This document shows, in pieces, positions 11,097-20,396 of a DNA stretch of 23,028 nt. Source of the DNA: Acanthaster planci. Taxonomy: Eukaryota; Echinodermata; Asteroidea; Valvatida; Acanthasteridae. The DNA lies in NCBI RefSeq assembly GCF_001949145.1, contig NW_019091844.1, forward strand, positions 1 to 23,028, read 5' to 3'. Made by a program: the position numbers and the translations under genes. The notes under the pieces are model-generated. The model was given only the letters and a program-made list of their open reading frames with translations. It made no database searches and was not told where the DNA came from. Position 1 is the first letter of the stretch. The number at the start of each line of letters is the position of its first letter.

Positions 11097-11354
11097 TCGG
11101 GATGGGAAAACGGCAAAAAAAGGCAAAATTTTTCTCTCAAATGAGGAAAAGGCAAGTTTTCTACAATTAACAACCTAGTGGATGGTTTACACTGTAAGTA
11201 GTGAACATACCGGTGCAATTTCAGCTCATAAAATCAAGCGGATGTTTAGTTATGGCCCCAGATGTCCCGGATAACTTTTTCCCTATGAATCGGGACAAGG
11301 CCCAGTAAACAATGGAGGAGTATTCGTTGGGTCCTGTTTACAGGTCTACCATGG
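11097..11354 (-). repeat. Right arm of a long inverted repeat
   Basis: Reverse-complement partner of 8804-9058. The minus-strand frame 11218-10835 and the plus-strand frame starting at 8954 share a short peptide (STRLLIVEN) only because they are two copies of this repeat. The similarity fades at about 11097, just after the CCCATCCCG-like segment. Confidence 0.82.
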
Positions 11355-11821
11355 CCTATGCTCCACATAATCTTATGTAAAATTGGTTAAGATTTAAAAA
11401 CTGGTGCCAACGTTCACGCTGTTAGTGACTGTGAGAAGTCTAGACGGTAAAGTAAATTTGGTTAAAAACTTTAAGACAATCGCATTTTGGATGAGGGGCA
11501 GACTCGATACAGCGTAAAAATATGACACACGCTAAAAGAAAAATTTAAAAAATCAATGTTTCCTTTATTTTTTTGTGTCATACCAGGACAAATAAGCTAT
11601 TCAATCAAATCTGAACAAGTTTTGTTCGCACAAGTTCAATCCTAAATTTTCTAACAAAGAAAACGTCCCCTCAATAGGGTCAAAAGATTACTGGCATCCC
11701 ACTCCATTTACAATTTCAACAACAAAAATTTCAGGAAAAGAAAACAAATTAATTAATGTAACTACCCACACTGTTTATTCAACATAATATGCAGCCACAT
11801 TCATGCAAAACGCTCACTTAC
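11355..11821 (-). other. 5' end of the 8-kb nicastrin intron
   Basis: Begins with the GTAAGT donor at 11821-11816. AT-rich, with no gene or repeat recognised. Confidence 0.5.
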
Positions 11822-11920
11822 TATTGATGCGTTGACACTGATGGACTCAGCATCTGTTTCGTTAGGTCTGGCTAACCTGTACAGAGCCCTTGCAACAGTT
11901 GTTGCTATTTTAGACAACTC
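11822..11920 (-). CDS. NCSTN: Nicastrin exon, helical segment with ATTVARALYRLA
   Basis: Seen: on the minus strand the acceptor AATCAAAG precedes GAG TTG TCT AAA. The exon is 99 bp (33 codons, phase 0 at both ends) and ends TCAATA before the donor GTAAGT. It encodes ELSKIATTVARALYRLARP, then NETDAESISVNASI. Known: vertebrate nicastrin has a matching VATVLGRALYELAGG helix followed by an Asn-rich loop. It has two sequons, NET and NAS. The acceptor lacks a strong pyrimidine run directly before the AG; an in-frame alternative would start three codons later, after GGAG. The next exon is almost 8 kb away. Confidence 0.87.
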
Positions 11921-12198
11921 CTTTGATTAAAACAGAAACAAAAATGTGTGAGTATAATCTTTCATGTACAGAACCAGTTGGGTCACATGTCAGTGTTGTG
12001 ACAAGGAAAACAAAACATCCTCTTGGTGATGGTTTCACAGAACAGCATGAATTTAGATGTTTGGCCCTGGCACAGAAATATTGTAACACACCATCATTTC
12101 ATACCATAGAGTTGAATTCATAATGAGGTACATTTACATGTACCGTACTGTGTGTGTTCAAAATAAAGGCCTCTTAACGTACTACAGTATATTACGTA

Positions 12199-12981
12199 CA
12201 GCAAACTTTGACTATGTGGGCATCACGTAACTCGTCATAACATCTAAGTCGGCCTTTTGAAAAAGTCCCTATCGTCTGTAATGCATTTCCATTAAAATGG
12301 CATTTATAAGTCGTCATTTTGTATAAGTCGGCATGCTTTTCTCAGTCCCTTTTCCACAAAACCACCAAAATTCCTTTGTGTAAGTTGGCATTAAAACAAA
12401 CCGTGCTTCAGTATCAGTTTCCTTTGCTGCGGTTGCCGAGAAGTGTCAAGTTCCACACTGCTTGACTGATGTCTGTTTATTAGCAGCACAGGCAGTGGTT
12501 CATAATCGGCCAGCATGAGTACATCAATACCAGTAACCCCTCTAGGGCTACATGCATGCTCTCTGTCCATTTTGGGGGTCGCCTTATTGAACAAACTTAA
12601 CCAATGCATATGCAGATATGAGAGTATGTTTTTTTCTGTACCGTAACTGTATCAAGTACATGTATGTACTGCACTGTCAAGTCGTGATGTGACATGCAAG
12701 TCACTTGCCATCTCTTCTTCATCCTTACAGGCATGTGATCAATTGTCGAATTTGCAGCCCGTAAGGATAATAATCGAGAACGAATTTGCCTGGATTGACC
12801 ATGGAGGTGGAAATAAACCAGGATAAATCGAAGCCATTGAATCAGTGCAATCATAATGTACATAGGCAAAACAAGTGTACGTGTAAGTCAGCAAAATGAT
12901 GACTTGTGCCAATGTCGGCATTCGTGTAAGTTGTCATAATTTCTTGAGTCCTGAGAGTGCCGACTTAGCCAGAGTTTACTG
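12199..12981. mobile_element. pogo/Tc1-like MITE
   Basis: Seen: the left end begins CAGCAAACTTTGACTATG (12199) and the right end, read from the other strand, begins CAGTAAACTCTGGCTAAG (12981); 19 of the first 24 bases match. Both ends are flanked by TA. Inside both ends the words AAGTCGGCA, AAGTTGGCA and AAGTCGTCA recur. Known: Tc1/mariner-pogo (Tigger) elements duplicate TA, and several families end CAGT..AACTC with repeated AAGTCGGC. At 783 bp with no long transposase frame it is a non-autonomous derivative. It fills most of the 1087-bp nicastrin intron and stops about 25 bp from the exon 13008-13089 splice donor. Confidence 0.68.
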
Positions 12982-13007
12982 TATTTTCAGAATACACCTT
13001 GTCTTAC

Positions 13008-13089
13008 CACTGCTGCTAGCGACACACCGGAAATATCATCCTTGTCAATCTTGATCAACTCAGGAGAATCAAACCTACTGTTGTAGTAT
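13008..13089 (-). CDS. NCSTN: Nicastrin exon, short (27 residues)
   Basis: Seen: the acceptor ATACACAG (AG at 13091-13090) precedes A TAC TAC AAC. The exon is 82 bp and ends GCAGCAGTG before the donor GTAAGA (13007). It encodes YYNSRFDSPELI, then KIDKDDISGVSLAAV. The first base completes the Lys codon split across the preceding 4177-bp intron, and the exon ends in phase 0. Known: the nicastrin family has a YYQSIYD-like start and an acidic segment here. Identification rests mostly on frame continuity and the YY.S..D pattern, because the second half is less conserved. The donor lies only about 25 bp from the end of a pogo/Tc1-like MITE in the next intron. Confidence 0.86.
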
Positions 13090-14410
13090 CTGTGTATAAT
13101 ATCAAAGTAAAACACAGGGATATAGTTATGGTACATGTACAGTACATCTGTGCTGTAAATATCTATGCATGCACAATGTTAACCTGTATCAAAAGTATTC
13201 TCACCTTACTGGATATTGAGTGTCACAAATTTATACTTTTTTCACCTAACACATAACAAATTGTATGCATTTCACTCAGTATTTATACAAAATTTGGTAA
13301 CTTGCCCCACTGTTTGTCTCAGTAGGCTTTCAACCCTCCGTGCCATTACACAGAGCCTCAAATCTATGTATCCCTGCCTTGGAACAAAGTACAAAGCAGT
13401 ATTCAATTCATCCTGCATTAGATATTAGGTGATAAATAGGGCCTTTTTCATAAAACACAATTTTTTATTACATCTTATAAATGCTGGCATGGCTTATCTG
13501 ACTCAAACCCGCCAGCCGAAACAAGCAATATTGTTGTAAAGGTGGTTATTAAAGTGGTAAAGACGTCTGCATTAATACATGCAAGTTTGTGAATTGTTTG
13601 CAAGCCCTCAGAAAACACTACAGCAAATACATGTTGAGTGTTTATACTGGTAGATATTCAAATGTTGGTGAAGGGCAAACAGAAAATAGTGCCTTTCCCT
13701 GGATACCATCAGACAAATTTCAGTTATAAAGAAAATAAATTGGGCCTATTTCTGAAATATTAAGTACAGTTTGGGCACCCAGCTTTTCTGATATTGGAAG
13801 ACATGCTTTCCATTTTATACACTGGAAAGATGTTACATTATGTTGGCCTGGGTCACCACAAATTGATGGATCACACACAGTGCTGGATCAGCCATTTGCA
13901 ATAAATGAGTGCTCTCAGTTGACTGTTTTCTTCTATCAAATATTTGTATTTACCTTTGCTCAGCAATGGTAAATTACTTTGCTGATGAAACATCACACAC
14001 GTCATTTTAAAACAGGGCAAAAACAAAACAGCTTTGAAACATTTGGAGGATTTGTGCAGGTATTACCATGGTGGAAAGCTACCATATAGCACTTGATGCA
14101 GTTACTGTGCAATGCAGACCTTTGATCTTGATGATGTAATCACCTTGCTTGGGTATTGCAAATATTTCAGTTTACAATTACTGATTAAAAGTTGTTTCAA
14201 ACCAAACAAGCAATTTAATCACATACATGTTTTTTCCCAATACGCAATAATCATTAGTGCAGTGATAAACTGTAATATCCTACATAAATGTGCATGTACA
14301 GTTTTACAATATTTTGGCAAGTTCCAGGAGATTCGCACTAATGATGGTCGATTGTGTGGGGTTTCCAATACAGCATATTTTTGCCTGGACAAATTTTTTT
14401 TAGTTTGAAA
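13090..14410. other. 3' part of the 4.2-kb nicastrin intron
   Basis: Non-coding with ACATGT words. Short frames only, such as 14112-14408, which resemble nothing known. Confidence 0.5.
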
Positions 14411-14450
14411 GTCAATAACGGGGGGCAATTTTAAACCTCCCGTTATTGAC
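14411..14450. repeat. Perfectly placed 14-bp hairpin at the Gypsy fragment edge
   Basis: GTCAATAACGGGGG (14411-14424) pairs with CTCCCGTTATTGAC (14437-14450) at 13 of 14 positions across a 12-base loop. The Gypsy homology begins just after it. It could be the terminus of another element or a remnant of the insertion junction. Confidence 0.6.
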
Positions 14451-14451
14451 T

Positions 14452-15842
14452 ACAGTGTATCCACACTGCGAATTGGATGAAGAAAGCAGCTTTAACTGTG
14501 AACACACCTTTTGGGCAGTTCAGGTGAAAGTGACTCCCTTTTGGCTGAAAGAAAGCTCAGAAATTTTTCCAAAGAGGCTACAACAAGCCTTGGTCGACCT
14601 TGAAGGCGTAGAGTGTACATGTAGACAACGATATCACTGTCTTTGGGGTTGGTGACTCCAAGCAGAAAGCCAAAAAGAATCACAAACAAAGGTTAAAAGC
14701 CCTCCTTAACCACTTGCTGCCAGGTGCTTTGAAAAATGCAGTGCACACATACATGTATGGATGATTTTCAAGATTGTCAGTTTCCAAAATTTTTCAAAAA
14801 TTCATTATTTCATTTAATGGACGTTTACACCCACACGAATGACTGTCTGGTGCTCACTCTAGTCTGACGGACAAAATCTACTGACGCCCGAGTATTCAAA
14901 CCAGGACTGCAGCCTTGTAAAAAGAGCCCAGATTGTGCGGTATTATGTACGATTCTTCTATTCCCGAAACCAGCAAGTGCACTGCTGGCGTCTTTTCAAT
15001 ACGGGCCAGATTAGCGTGCAGCGGTATTGTATCGCTCATTGCTGGAGAGCTTTTGTCCCCGGTGGTAATCTGCTTGCGCTGAATGCCACAAATAGATGGA
15101 TTTCCTCCGATATTGACAACTAAAAAAATGTTGGTAATCCCCAGCAGCTCAGTCTTTTGTGCCGAGCATGGTCTTTTGTTACAAGACCCAGCACTTTTGT
15201 CCCGGTTTTGGGCTCCCTGGCTTTGTGTTTAAAGCCTATGTGCTCGAAAACGGGTCCCCCGGCAGCAAGTGGTTTAGAGATGTAAAGAGATGGGCATCAG
15301 TCTCAACAGATGAAAGTCGGTGTTTGAGACAGGTGTGGCATTCCTTAGACATGTCACAGAACAAGGTCTAAAGCAAGCTCCAAAAAGATACAAGCCATAA
15401 CAAATTTCCCAAATCCAACTCATGCCACAGAAGTACAGAGACTGCGGGGAAGTGTTAAGTACATGTACTTGGCAAGATTCCTACCACAATTGTCTGAGAT
15501 CTTAAACCACTCCAAAGACCTACACGCAAGGGAGAACCCTGGCAGTGGGAAGATGAACAACAGAAAGCAATGCGCGAAATCAAACAGATGCTGACAAAGG
15601 CTCCAATTCTTTCATTATGAAATCCAGTAAAGGCTGACTATAGAATGTGATGCCAGCAAGTTAGGCCTTCACACCGCACTACTTCAGGAAGGTTACCCAA
15701 TGCCATATGCTAGCAAAGCCTTGACCAAAATAGAGCAATAATATGCTAAGATGGAGAAAGAGGCACTAGCAGTCATGTTCTTACTCAACAGATTCCATCA
15801 GTACTCCTTTGGAAGACATGTTAAGTTCCAAACTGACCACTG
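14452..15842 (+). mobile_element. Broken Ty3/Gypsy retrotransposon fragment (RT to RNase H)
   Basis: Seen: at 14461-14705, in two plus frames, there is an RT-like segment (CELDEESSFN, SSEIFPKRLQQALVDLEGVE, then a QRLKALL end). The usual YxDD active site is degraded to a D-N-D form. From 15277 the homology resumes with GISLNR, FLRHVTEQGLK and the typical TRKGEPWQWEDEQQKAM / EIKQMLTKAP blocks, then an RNase H start ending near TDH at 15842. Known: these blocks in this order are diagnostic of Ty3/Gypsy pol. Stops and frameshifts are frequent, so it is inactive. The gap 14706-15276 is a later insertion (see the MITE at 14710). Gag, protease, integrase and LTRs were not found. It begins abruptly next to the hairpin at 14411-14450 and stops at a hAT-like end (15843). 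It lies in the 4.2-kb nicastrin intron. Confidence 0.85.
14710..15272. mobile_element. piggyBac-like MITE inserted in the Gypsy RT
   Basis: Seen: terminal inverted repeats CCACTTGCTGCCAGG (14710-14724) and, on the other strand, CCACTTGCTGCCGGG (15272-15258), matching 14 of 15. The flanks are TTAA (14706-14709) and TTTA (15273-15276). It is 563 bp long with no transposase-like frame. Known: piggyBac-superfamily elements insert at TTAA and duplicate it, and their ends commonly start CCC or CC. Deleting the insert and one flank copy puts the Gypsy codons on both sides in a single frame, an independent check on the boundaries. The TTTA flank is taken as a TTAA with one substitution. It was probably mobilised by a transposase made elsewhere. 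Confidence 0.78.
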
Positions 15843-15862
15843 GCTGGTCCGCTAGCCAAATT
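15843..15862 (+). repeat. Copy of the hAT-like element end at the Gypsy break
   Basis: GCTGGTCCGCTAGCCAAATT matches the reverse complement of 2810-2829 at 19 of 20 bases. It starts exactly where the Gypsy RNase H homology ends, so it probably marks a second, damaged insertion of the same family. The outermost 17 bases of the element end are missing. Confidence 0.55.
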
Positions 15863-17266
15863 TTAGTCAAGACGTCCCCGCGGCAGCAATCCTAGCATAC
15901 ACACTCGAGCTCAGTGTGCTCAAAATCACAAGAATATAAACTCGCTGTGAGGTGGGGATTTTTCCCATCAGTTTTGGACCTTTGAGCTGGAAAACCTACC
16001 TTAAAAAATCACTCTGTTTGTGACAATATTAGGACCAAACTGAATAGCAAAGATCGTACCGAAATGAAAGGAGTCGGGTCTGCACTAACGCTAGCGACGT
16101 TCATCACCTGCTGCACACGACAGACAAAGTAGTGCCCATGTGAACTTCATAAATACACATGAAGTGTGACGTGTAAGGGCTGTGGCTTTGCATTTGCTGG
16201 CACTGTATTGAAATCAATATGCAATACACTTGTTTCGATTTATGATTGATAATTGGGATGAAAGCGCTGGGGTGGCTGTACACAAAGTTTCATGATTGAT
16301 TGGTTGCTGCATGGTCGCGGCATGGTCGCGGCACATGTGGCAGTAAATGAAAAAGTCAAGTTAAAATTTACGCAAGTTCAGAGGGTGTTTTTTTGAATTG
16401 ACCGGAATTCTGATACATGAACTAAATTTCCATAATATAAAACATACTTCATTGTAAAATCAGCTTGTTGTAATAGTTCTGGCTGAGGAATGGATTTCTT
16501 TTGTGGTTACTGTTTATTTGTGAAAAAAGTTCTCGCCAAATCGGTAATTGCTTTAAACCGATCTAGCATTAGAACCAGCAAGAAAAGCGTTGTCGTCCTC
16601 ACTCCAGTCGATCCCGTGAGTTTACAATTCAAAGCTTACATTTGAAAAAAAAATATTGAGGTACTAGCTAAACACATACGGTGGATTATACTGGCCAGTT
16701 AATCATTGAAATTTGACATTTTCCAGATGTAATCTGACTGAAGAACAACTTTCCCGATCCAAAAGAAAAAGAAAACAGTTGTGATAGTGATACATATTTC
16801 GATACTTCAAGACAGTCATCTTGCCAGCCAGGCACTACACGCTCATGCAAGTAATTTAACTTATTCAGTGCACTGCCATACATTGTACAATGTACATGCA
16901 CATAACGTACACGCATACACGAAGCTGGAGCGACAGCTCTGCGTGTGCAGTGGTTCACTACAAGTTATCGGTCACCTTTGCAGTCTGCGGTCACTAGTCC
17001 TGCCAAGATAATGAAGTCCGGGGTCAGGCTTATCGTGCTTTGGACCAGCAATGCACGGTAAGACCGCAAAGCATGCACTGAACAGTGTGTCAGGTTCACT
17101 GATCATGTTAGCGTGTCGGCAAAAAAATTCTGACCTGTACTGTATGTTTGCTGTTACTGCACCTGTAGTTTCTAAATTACGGCAAAGACTAATTCAAACA
17201 ATAAAAGTACTGGTGACTGTTTGAATTAATTCTTCCAAACTCTTAATGAGGAAAAATGGAACTCAC
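15863..17266. other. 5' part of the 4.2-kb nicastrin intron
   Basis: Probably contains the remainder of the hAT-like insertion starting at 15843, but no far end is clear. An 11-bp tandem pair GCATGGTCGCG lies near 16304-16325. No gene recognised. Confidence 0.45.
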
Positions 17267-17439
17267 TTGTTGCGATATTGCTTCTCATGATCTGCCAAAA
17301 CAATACCCGGCACCTTGACTCCACTGCGTAGGAACTGCTGGAATGATGCCGGGGGCACAGGCTGAAGGTTGCTTGGTTTCTTGATGGTAATGTTAGTCCC
17401 AGATGAGGAGTCCTGTAAGCTTTCTAGCAAATGATCAAC
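17267..17439 (-). CDS. NCSTN: Nicastrin exon, middle lumenal domain
   Basis: Seen: the acceptor GTGTAG (AG at 17441-17440) is followed by GTT GAT CAT. The exon runs 173 bp to AACAA before the donor GTGAGT (17266). It encodes VDHLLESLQDSSSGTNITIK, then KPSNLQPVPPASFQQFLRS, then GVKVPGIVLADHEKQYRN with two bases left over. Known: vertebrate nicastrin has the same succession, including the Pro-rich QPLPPSSLQRFLR-type segment and the VVLADH segment. The leftover AA joins the first A of the exon at 13089 to give a Lys codon, matching the NKYY junction of the family. It carries one sequon, NIT. The intron before it is only 338 bp and contains scattered ACATGT words but no transposon that I recognise. 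Confidence 0.94.
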
Positions 17440-17777
17440 CTACACGTTCATGTAATGTTGATCCAAGAACAAACACACATACATAAATTGCAGTCATCAA
17501 ATAAGACAGATCTTAGTAATCCATCAATGGCAGACAAATACATCACATGTATTGTACATTGTAGAATACACTGTTCCGTGTGGACAGCAACAGCTCACTG
17601 TGTATGCACATGTACGTCAAAATAAGGGCGAAATTAGTCACTTGCAAGAGTAAACTAACAAGCAAGCTCCCTCGTGACATGCAGTATCATACATGGTTCT
17701 TACATACATTTTACAAAAAGTTCAGACCCTCAAAAGGCCCATGGAAATCTCCAATTTGTATGTTATAATGTACATAC

Positions 17778-17996
17778 CTGAATTTTTGTTGATGAATCTT
17801 CGTAGGTAATGGGATCAATGTGTGCATACACAGTGCCATTCTTTACCAATGCAAGCTGTTTTAATTCTAGGAAATACCCAATGTCCTCTAATTTGACAAA
17901 AGCAGGCTGAGTCTTGGATGCATCAGGAGTGTAAGGGAAACTACCATTCCGCATATCATACACCATCCGAGATGATCCAATGTAGTCATAGCTCTC
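17778..17996 (-). CDS. NCSTN: Nicastrin exon carrying the DYIGS motif
   Basis: Seen: on the minus strand an acceptor ending TTCATAG (AG at 17998-17997) precedes GAG AGC TAT GAC, and the exon ends ATTCAG before donor GTATGT (17777-17772). It encodes 73 residues in phase 0 starting ESYDYIGSSRMVYDM. Known: the DYIGS motif of nicastrin (human residues 336-340), with the glutamate three residues before it (human Glu333), lies in the aminopeptidase-like lumenal domain linked to substrate recruitment and complex maturation. Both are kept here. The rest (LEDIGYFLELKQLAL, then HIDPITYEDSSTKIQ) aligns in order with vertebrate nicastrin. Two sequons, NGS and NGT, are present. The preceding exon should end with a stretch such as FVFFQG just before the Glu, but nothing like it is visible up to 20727. 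Confidence 0.94.
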
Positions 17997-18239
17997 CTAT
18001 GAACAAAATTCAGAGCAACATCACTATTAAAAATTAATAAAAAAATTATCTACATTTTTATTTCTTAACATTGGAGAATGTACATGTACAGTGTACATGT
18101 ACTTTGAGCTGTAATTCTACATACATGTACACGTATGTATAAAAGACAGCAAAACCAATCACTGTTTCAAAAAACATGAACAAAGCACTGATGTGAAGCC
18201 CCTCCCATACTTGTAAGCTACAAACAAAACTATATGGCT

Positions 18240-18455
18240 ACTCGGAAACAAGTACTCGAGTTCAACACTGTTACAATATGTGGGAATATAACAGTGTACT
18301 TTTTTGAGTACAGAGTACTGCTGAGTACTTAAATTTCTGAGTACCTGGAAGTCCAAGTCCTTTGCCAGCCAAGTATAAGTACTGGCTTTTAAGTACAAGT
18401 ATTTGTACATACATTACGAGTATGGCTACTTGTATCTCCGAGTACGAGTATTTCT
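18240..18455. repeat. GAGTAC/AAGTAC-rich degenerate repeat
   Basis: About five GAGTAC and three AAGTAC words, with further CTTG/CAAG variants, lie in about 215 bp. AAGTACTC-type repeats of this sort are common at the ends of decayed DNA transposons in animal genomes. I cannot define ends here. The minus-strand frame 18410-18159 over it is not a gene. Confidence 0.5.
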
Positions 18456-18830
18456 AATTTGCTAAACAAACAAGCTGCACCAGGTATTTGATTCCATTTT
18501 GTACAAATTCTTGGTACTCTCTGAAGCCAAACTGTACTACTGTTAATACAGATGACTTGACTGTATGACAGCTACATGTATATGTACATGTCACCAGCGG
18601 TTTCAAATTCATACATGTAGCTTATTCAAAAGCCATAGTCAACATTAGGGAGGAGCAGCAGGCAACGTGTGCTTACACATGGCCATGTACATGAAAATGG
18701 GCACATACATGTATACTAGTGTATGAACTTTCTTAAGTTACTTTGTGCATAATGAAGACAGCATTACTTAGGGAGTGTGTACATGTCCTGTGATGTACAT
18801 GTACATGTATATAACGTATATATTGATCAA

Positions 18831-19147
18831 CAGTATGCTCAGTGCTTGTCCGAGAGCTTGCGTAATATTTACAAGCTTACTCGGTTGGGACTCGAACCCA
18901 GGACCCCCTATTTACTAATGCAGACGTCTTAACCACTCAGCCACAGAGCTTGCCGAGGTCGGCTGGCTAGTCTGAGTCAGGTGAAGCAGCGGGTACCGCG
19001 AACAATTTTTAAGATGTATTTTTGCGTTGGGAGATGTTACTTTATATAACAGGTTTTTGCCCTTACACAACGTACACTGATAAACACTGTATGCCCAGTG
19101 CTTCACAAACTTACTCGCAAGCTCTTGGACAAGCACTGAGCATACAG
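18831..19147. mobile_element. Short element with 32-bp inverted ends and a tRNA-like core
   Basis: Seen: 18831-18862 and the reverse complement of 19116-19147 agree at 30 of 32 bases (shared core GTATGCTCAGTGCTTGTCC). A third partial copy of the GTATGCCCAGTGCTT word lies at 19089-19103. Between the ends, on the minus strand, is a tRNA-like segment (18955-18873). Possible readings are a MITE that captured a tRNA-derived promoter, or two copies of a tRNA-derived SINE tail in opposite orientation. No clear target duplication is visible. Confidence 0.6.
18873..18955 (-). ncRNA. Degenerate tRNA-like (tRNA-Ser/Leu type) segment, SINE-head-like
   Basis: On the minus strand TGGCTGAGTGG (18943-18933) matches an A box and GGGTTCGAGTCCC (18899-18887) matches a B box exactly, with a long region between them as in class II tRNAs. 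CAAGCT and AGCTTG at the outer edges can pair. The part where the anticodon stem should be does not fold, so this is not a working tRNA gene. It is better read as the RNA polymerase III promoter of a SINE or a tRNA pseudogene. Confidence 0.62.
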
Positions 19148-20396
19148 TATATATGCTTTTGCAAGTGTCAGCGACGCAGTAAACATGGTAAAGAAAGAGA
19201 TTATGGGTACTCTCGCTGTGGCGTATATATTATAGGGCATATTGTACATGTATGTTGCTATATGTTAGGTGAGGGTGGACTGTCTTTGTATAGCAGAACA
19301 AACATTGTATGGTCTACAATTGTTCACTGGTACTTTGTACATGTGGGCCGTATCACTACAGTGACACTGGGCTGTTCAATACAATGTTGGTTAGGCTGTG
19401 TAGCATTAAGCTGTGAAGTGTGACTTGTGTCCAGTGTTGGTACATGTAAGTGATCTCATGTTTGGCAACATTGCTGATAGCATTCATGTGATGTCACATT
19501 GGTTTGTGCATTGCATAAGGAGTTGCACGAGGCGACCATAGTCAGTGCGTTGCTGATTGGCGTAACACAGTGCAATATTAGCTGTGCTAATAGCCTTTCT
19601 TCAAGACCACTCAAAGTAATACAGGCTGTAAATAAAGATTTACACAATGCATTTATTTGCCCTTAATCATTTAATCAATTAATTACTCGTTGCATGTCAA
19701 AATAAATCACATGCTCGAGGTTAAATACAATCAAATTCTCAGGTGTCCTTGTTGTTGTGTATTGTCTAATTGGCAGAAAGCATCACAGTCATCTTTAATA
19801 ATCGGTGGTATACATGTGTAACTCCACTAAAATGGATCTGCTCCCTTTAATAGCCTTTAGGTCGCTTTGAATGATGTCTGGACCAAGGAAGAACTTGAGT
19901 TTAGGCAAATGCTGAGACCCCAACTGGTTTTAGACTAGACCCCTTGAACATACACGTAGGTACGGCCAGGGAATCCAGCCGTTACAAAATGGATCTTTAC
20001 CAAGAAATACATGTAGTTTAAAGGGGACCAATAAAAAGTGTGAAACAAGACGCCATTTGTACACACTGCTACTAAAAGTGTGGGGACAACAAAGCAAACT
20101 TTGGTCTATTACTGGTAAAATTCACACCTACAATCATCAGGATATGTGTCTGTGATGCCAATATGCACATTACGCACACTCAAGATCAGGCTATTTTGGT
20201 CTTGTTGGTACTATTCATGTAAATGTAGTCTTGATCAAGGACCTGTTTATGATTCTTTGTTGGCCACACACCTACATGTACTACATAGACCATCTACTGC
20301 AGTTACATGTACAACCAATGCTGGTAAGAGATTAAAGAACATTGACAAACTTACAAACCCCTGCATGAGCTGATGCACAATTACATGTACCTTTTA
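19148..20396. other. Upstream of the visible nicastrin exons, no gene recognised
   Basis: The 133-codon plus frame 19022-19423 has low-complexity Cys/Tyr-rich content and partly overlaps the tRNA-like element, so it is not supported as a gene. No nicastrin exon ending in an FFQG-like segment was seen. Confidence 0.5.

Larger units (their letters stand above)
3668..17996 (-). other. NCSTN: Nicastrin gene, visible span (5 exons, 4 introns)
   Basis: Span of the recognisable part of a nicastrin gene on the minus strand. Nicastrin is the large type I membrane glycoprotein of gamma-secretase (with presenilin, APH-1 and PEN-2); its lumenal domain gates substrates. The five exons are 219, 173, 82, 99 and 171 bp, 744 bp or 248 codons in all, and their phases join without a break. 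Introns measure 338, 4177, 1087 and 7983 bp. The order of motifs follows vertebrate nicastrin from the DYIGS region to the middle of the lumenal domain. Six N-glycosylation sequons are visible (NGS, NGT, NIT, NET, NAS, NLT), as expected for this heavily glycosylated protein. The signal peptide, early lumenal exons and transmembrane exon were not found in the window. Confidence 0.9.

Noticed and set aside
16304-16325. Tandem GCATGGTCGCG pair as a regulatory repeat
   Set aside because: Only two copies and no other support.
18873-18955. Functional tRNA gene
   Set aside because: A and B boxes are good, but there is no foldable anticodon stem and the acceptor pairing is partial.
19022-19423. 133-codon plus-strand frame as a gene
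   Set aside because: It overlaps the inverted-end element, has no recognised motif and its composition reflects local repeats.
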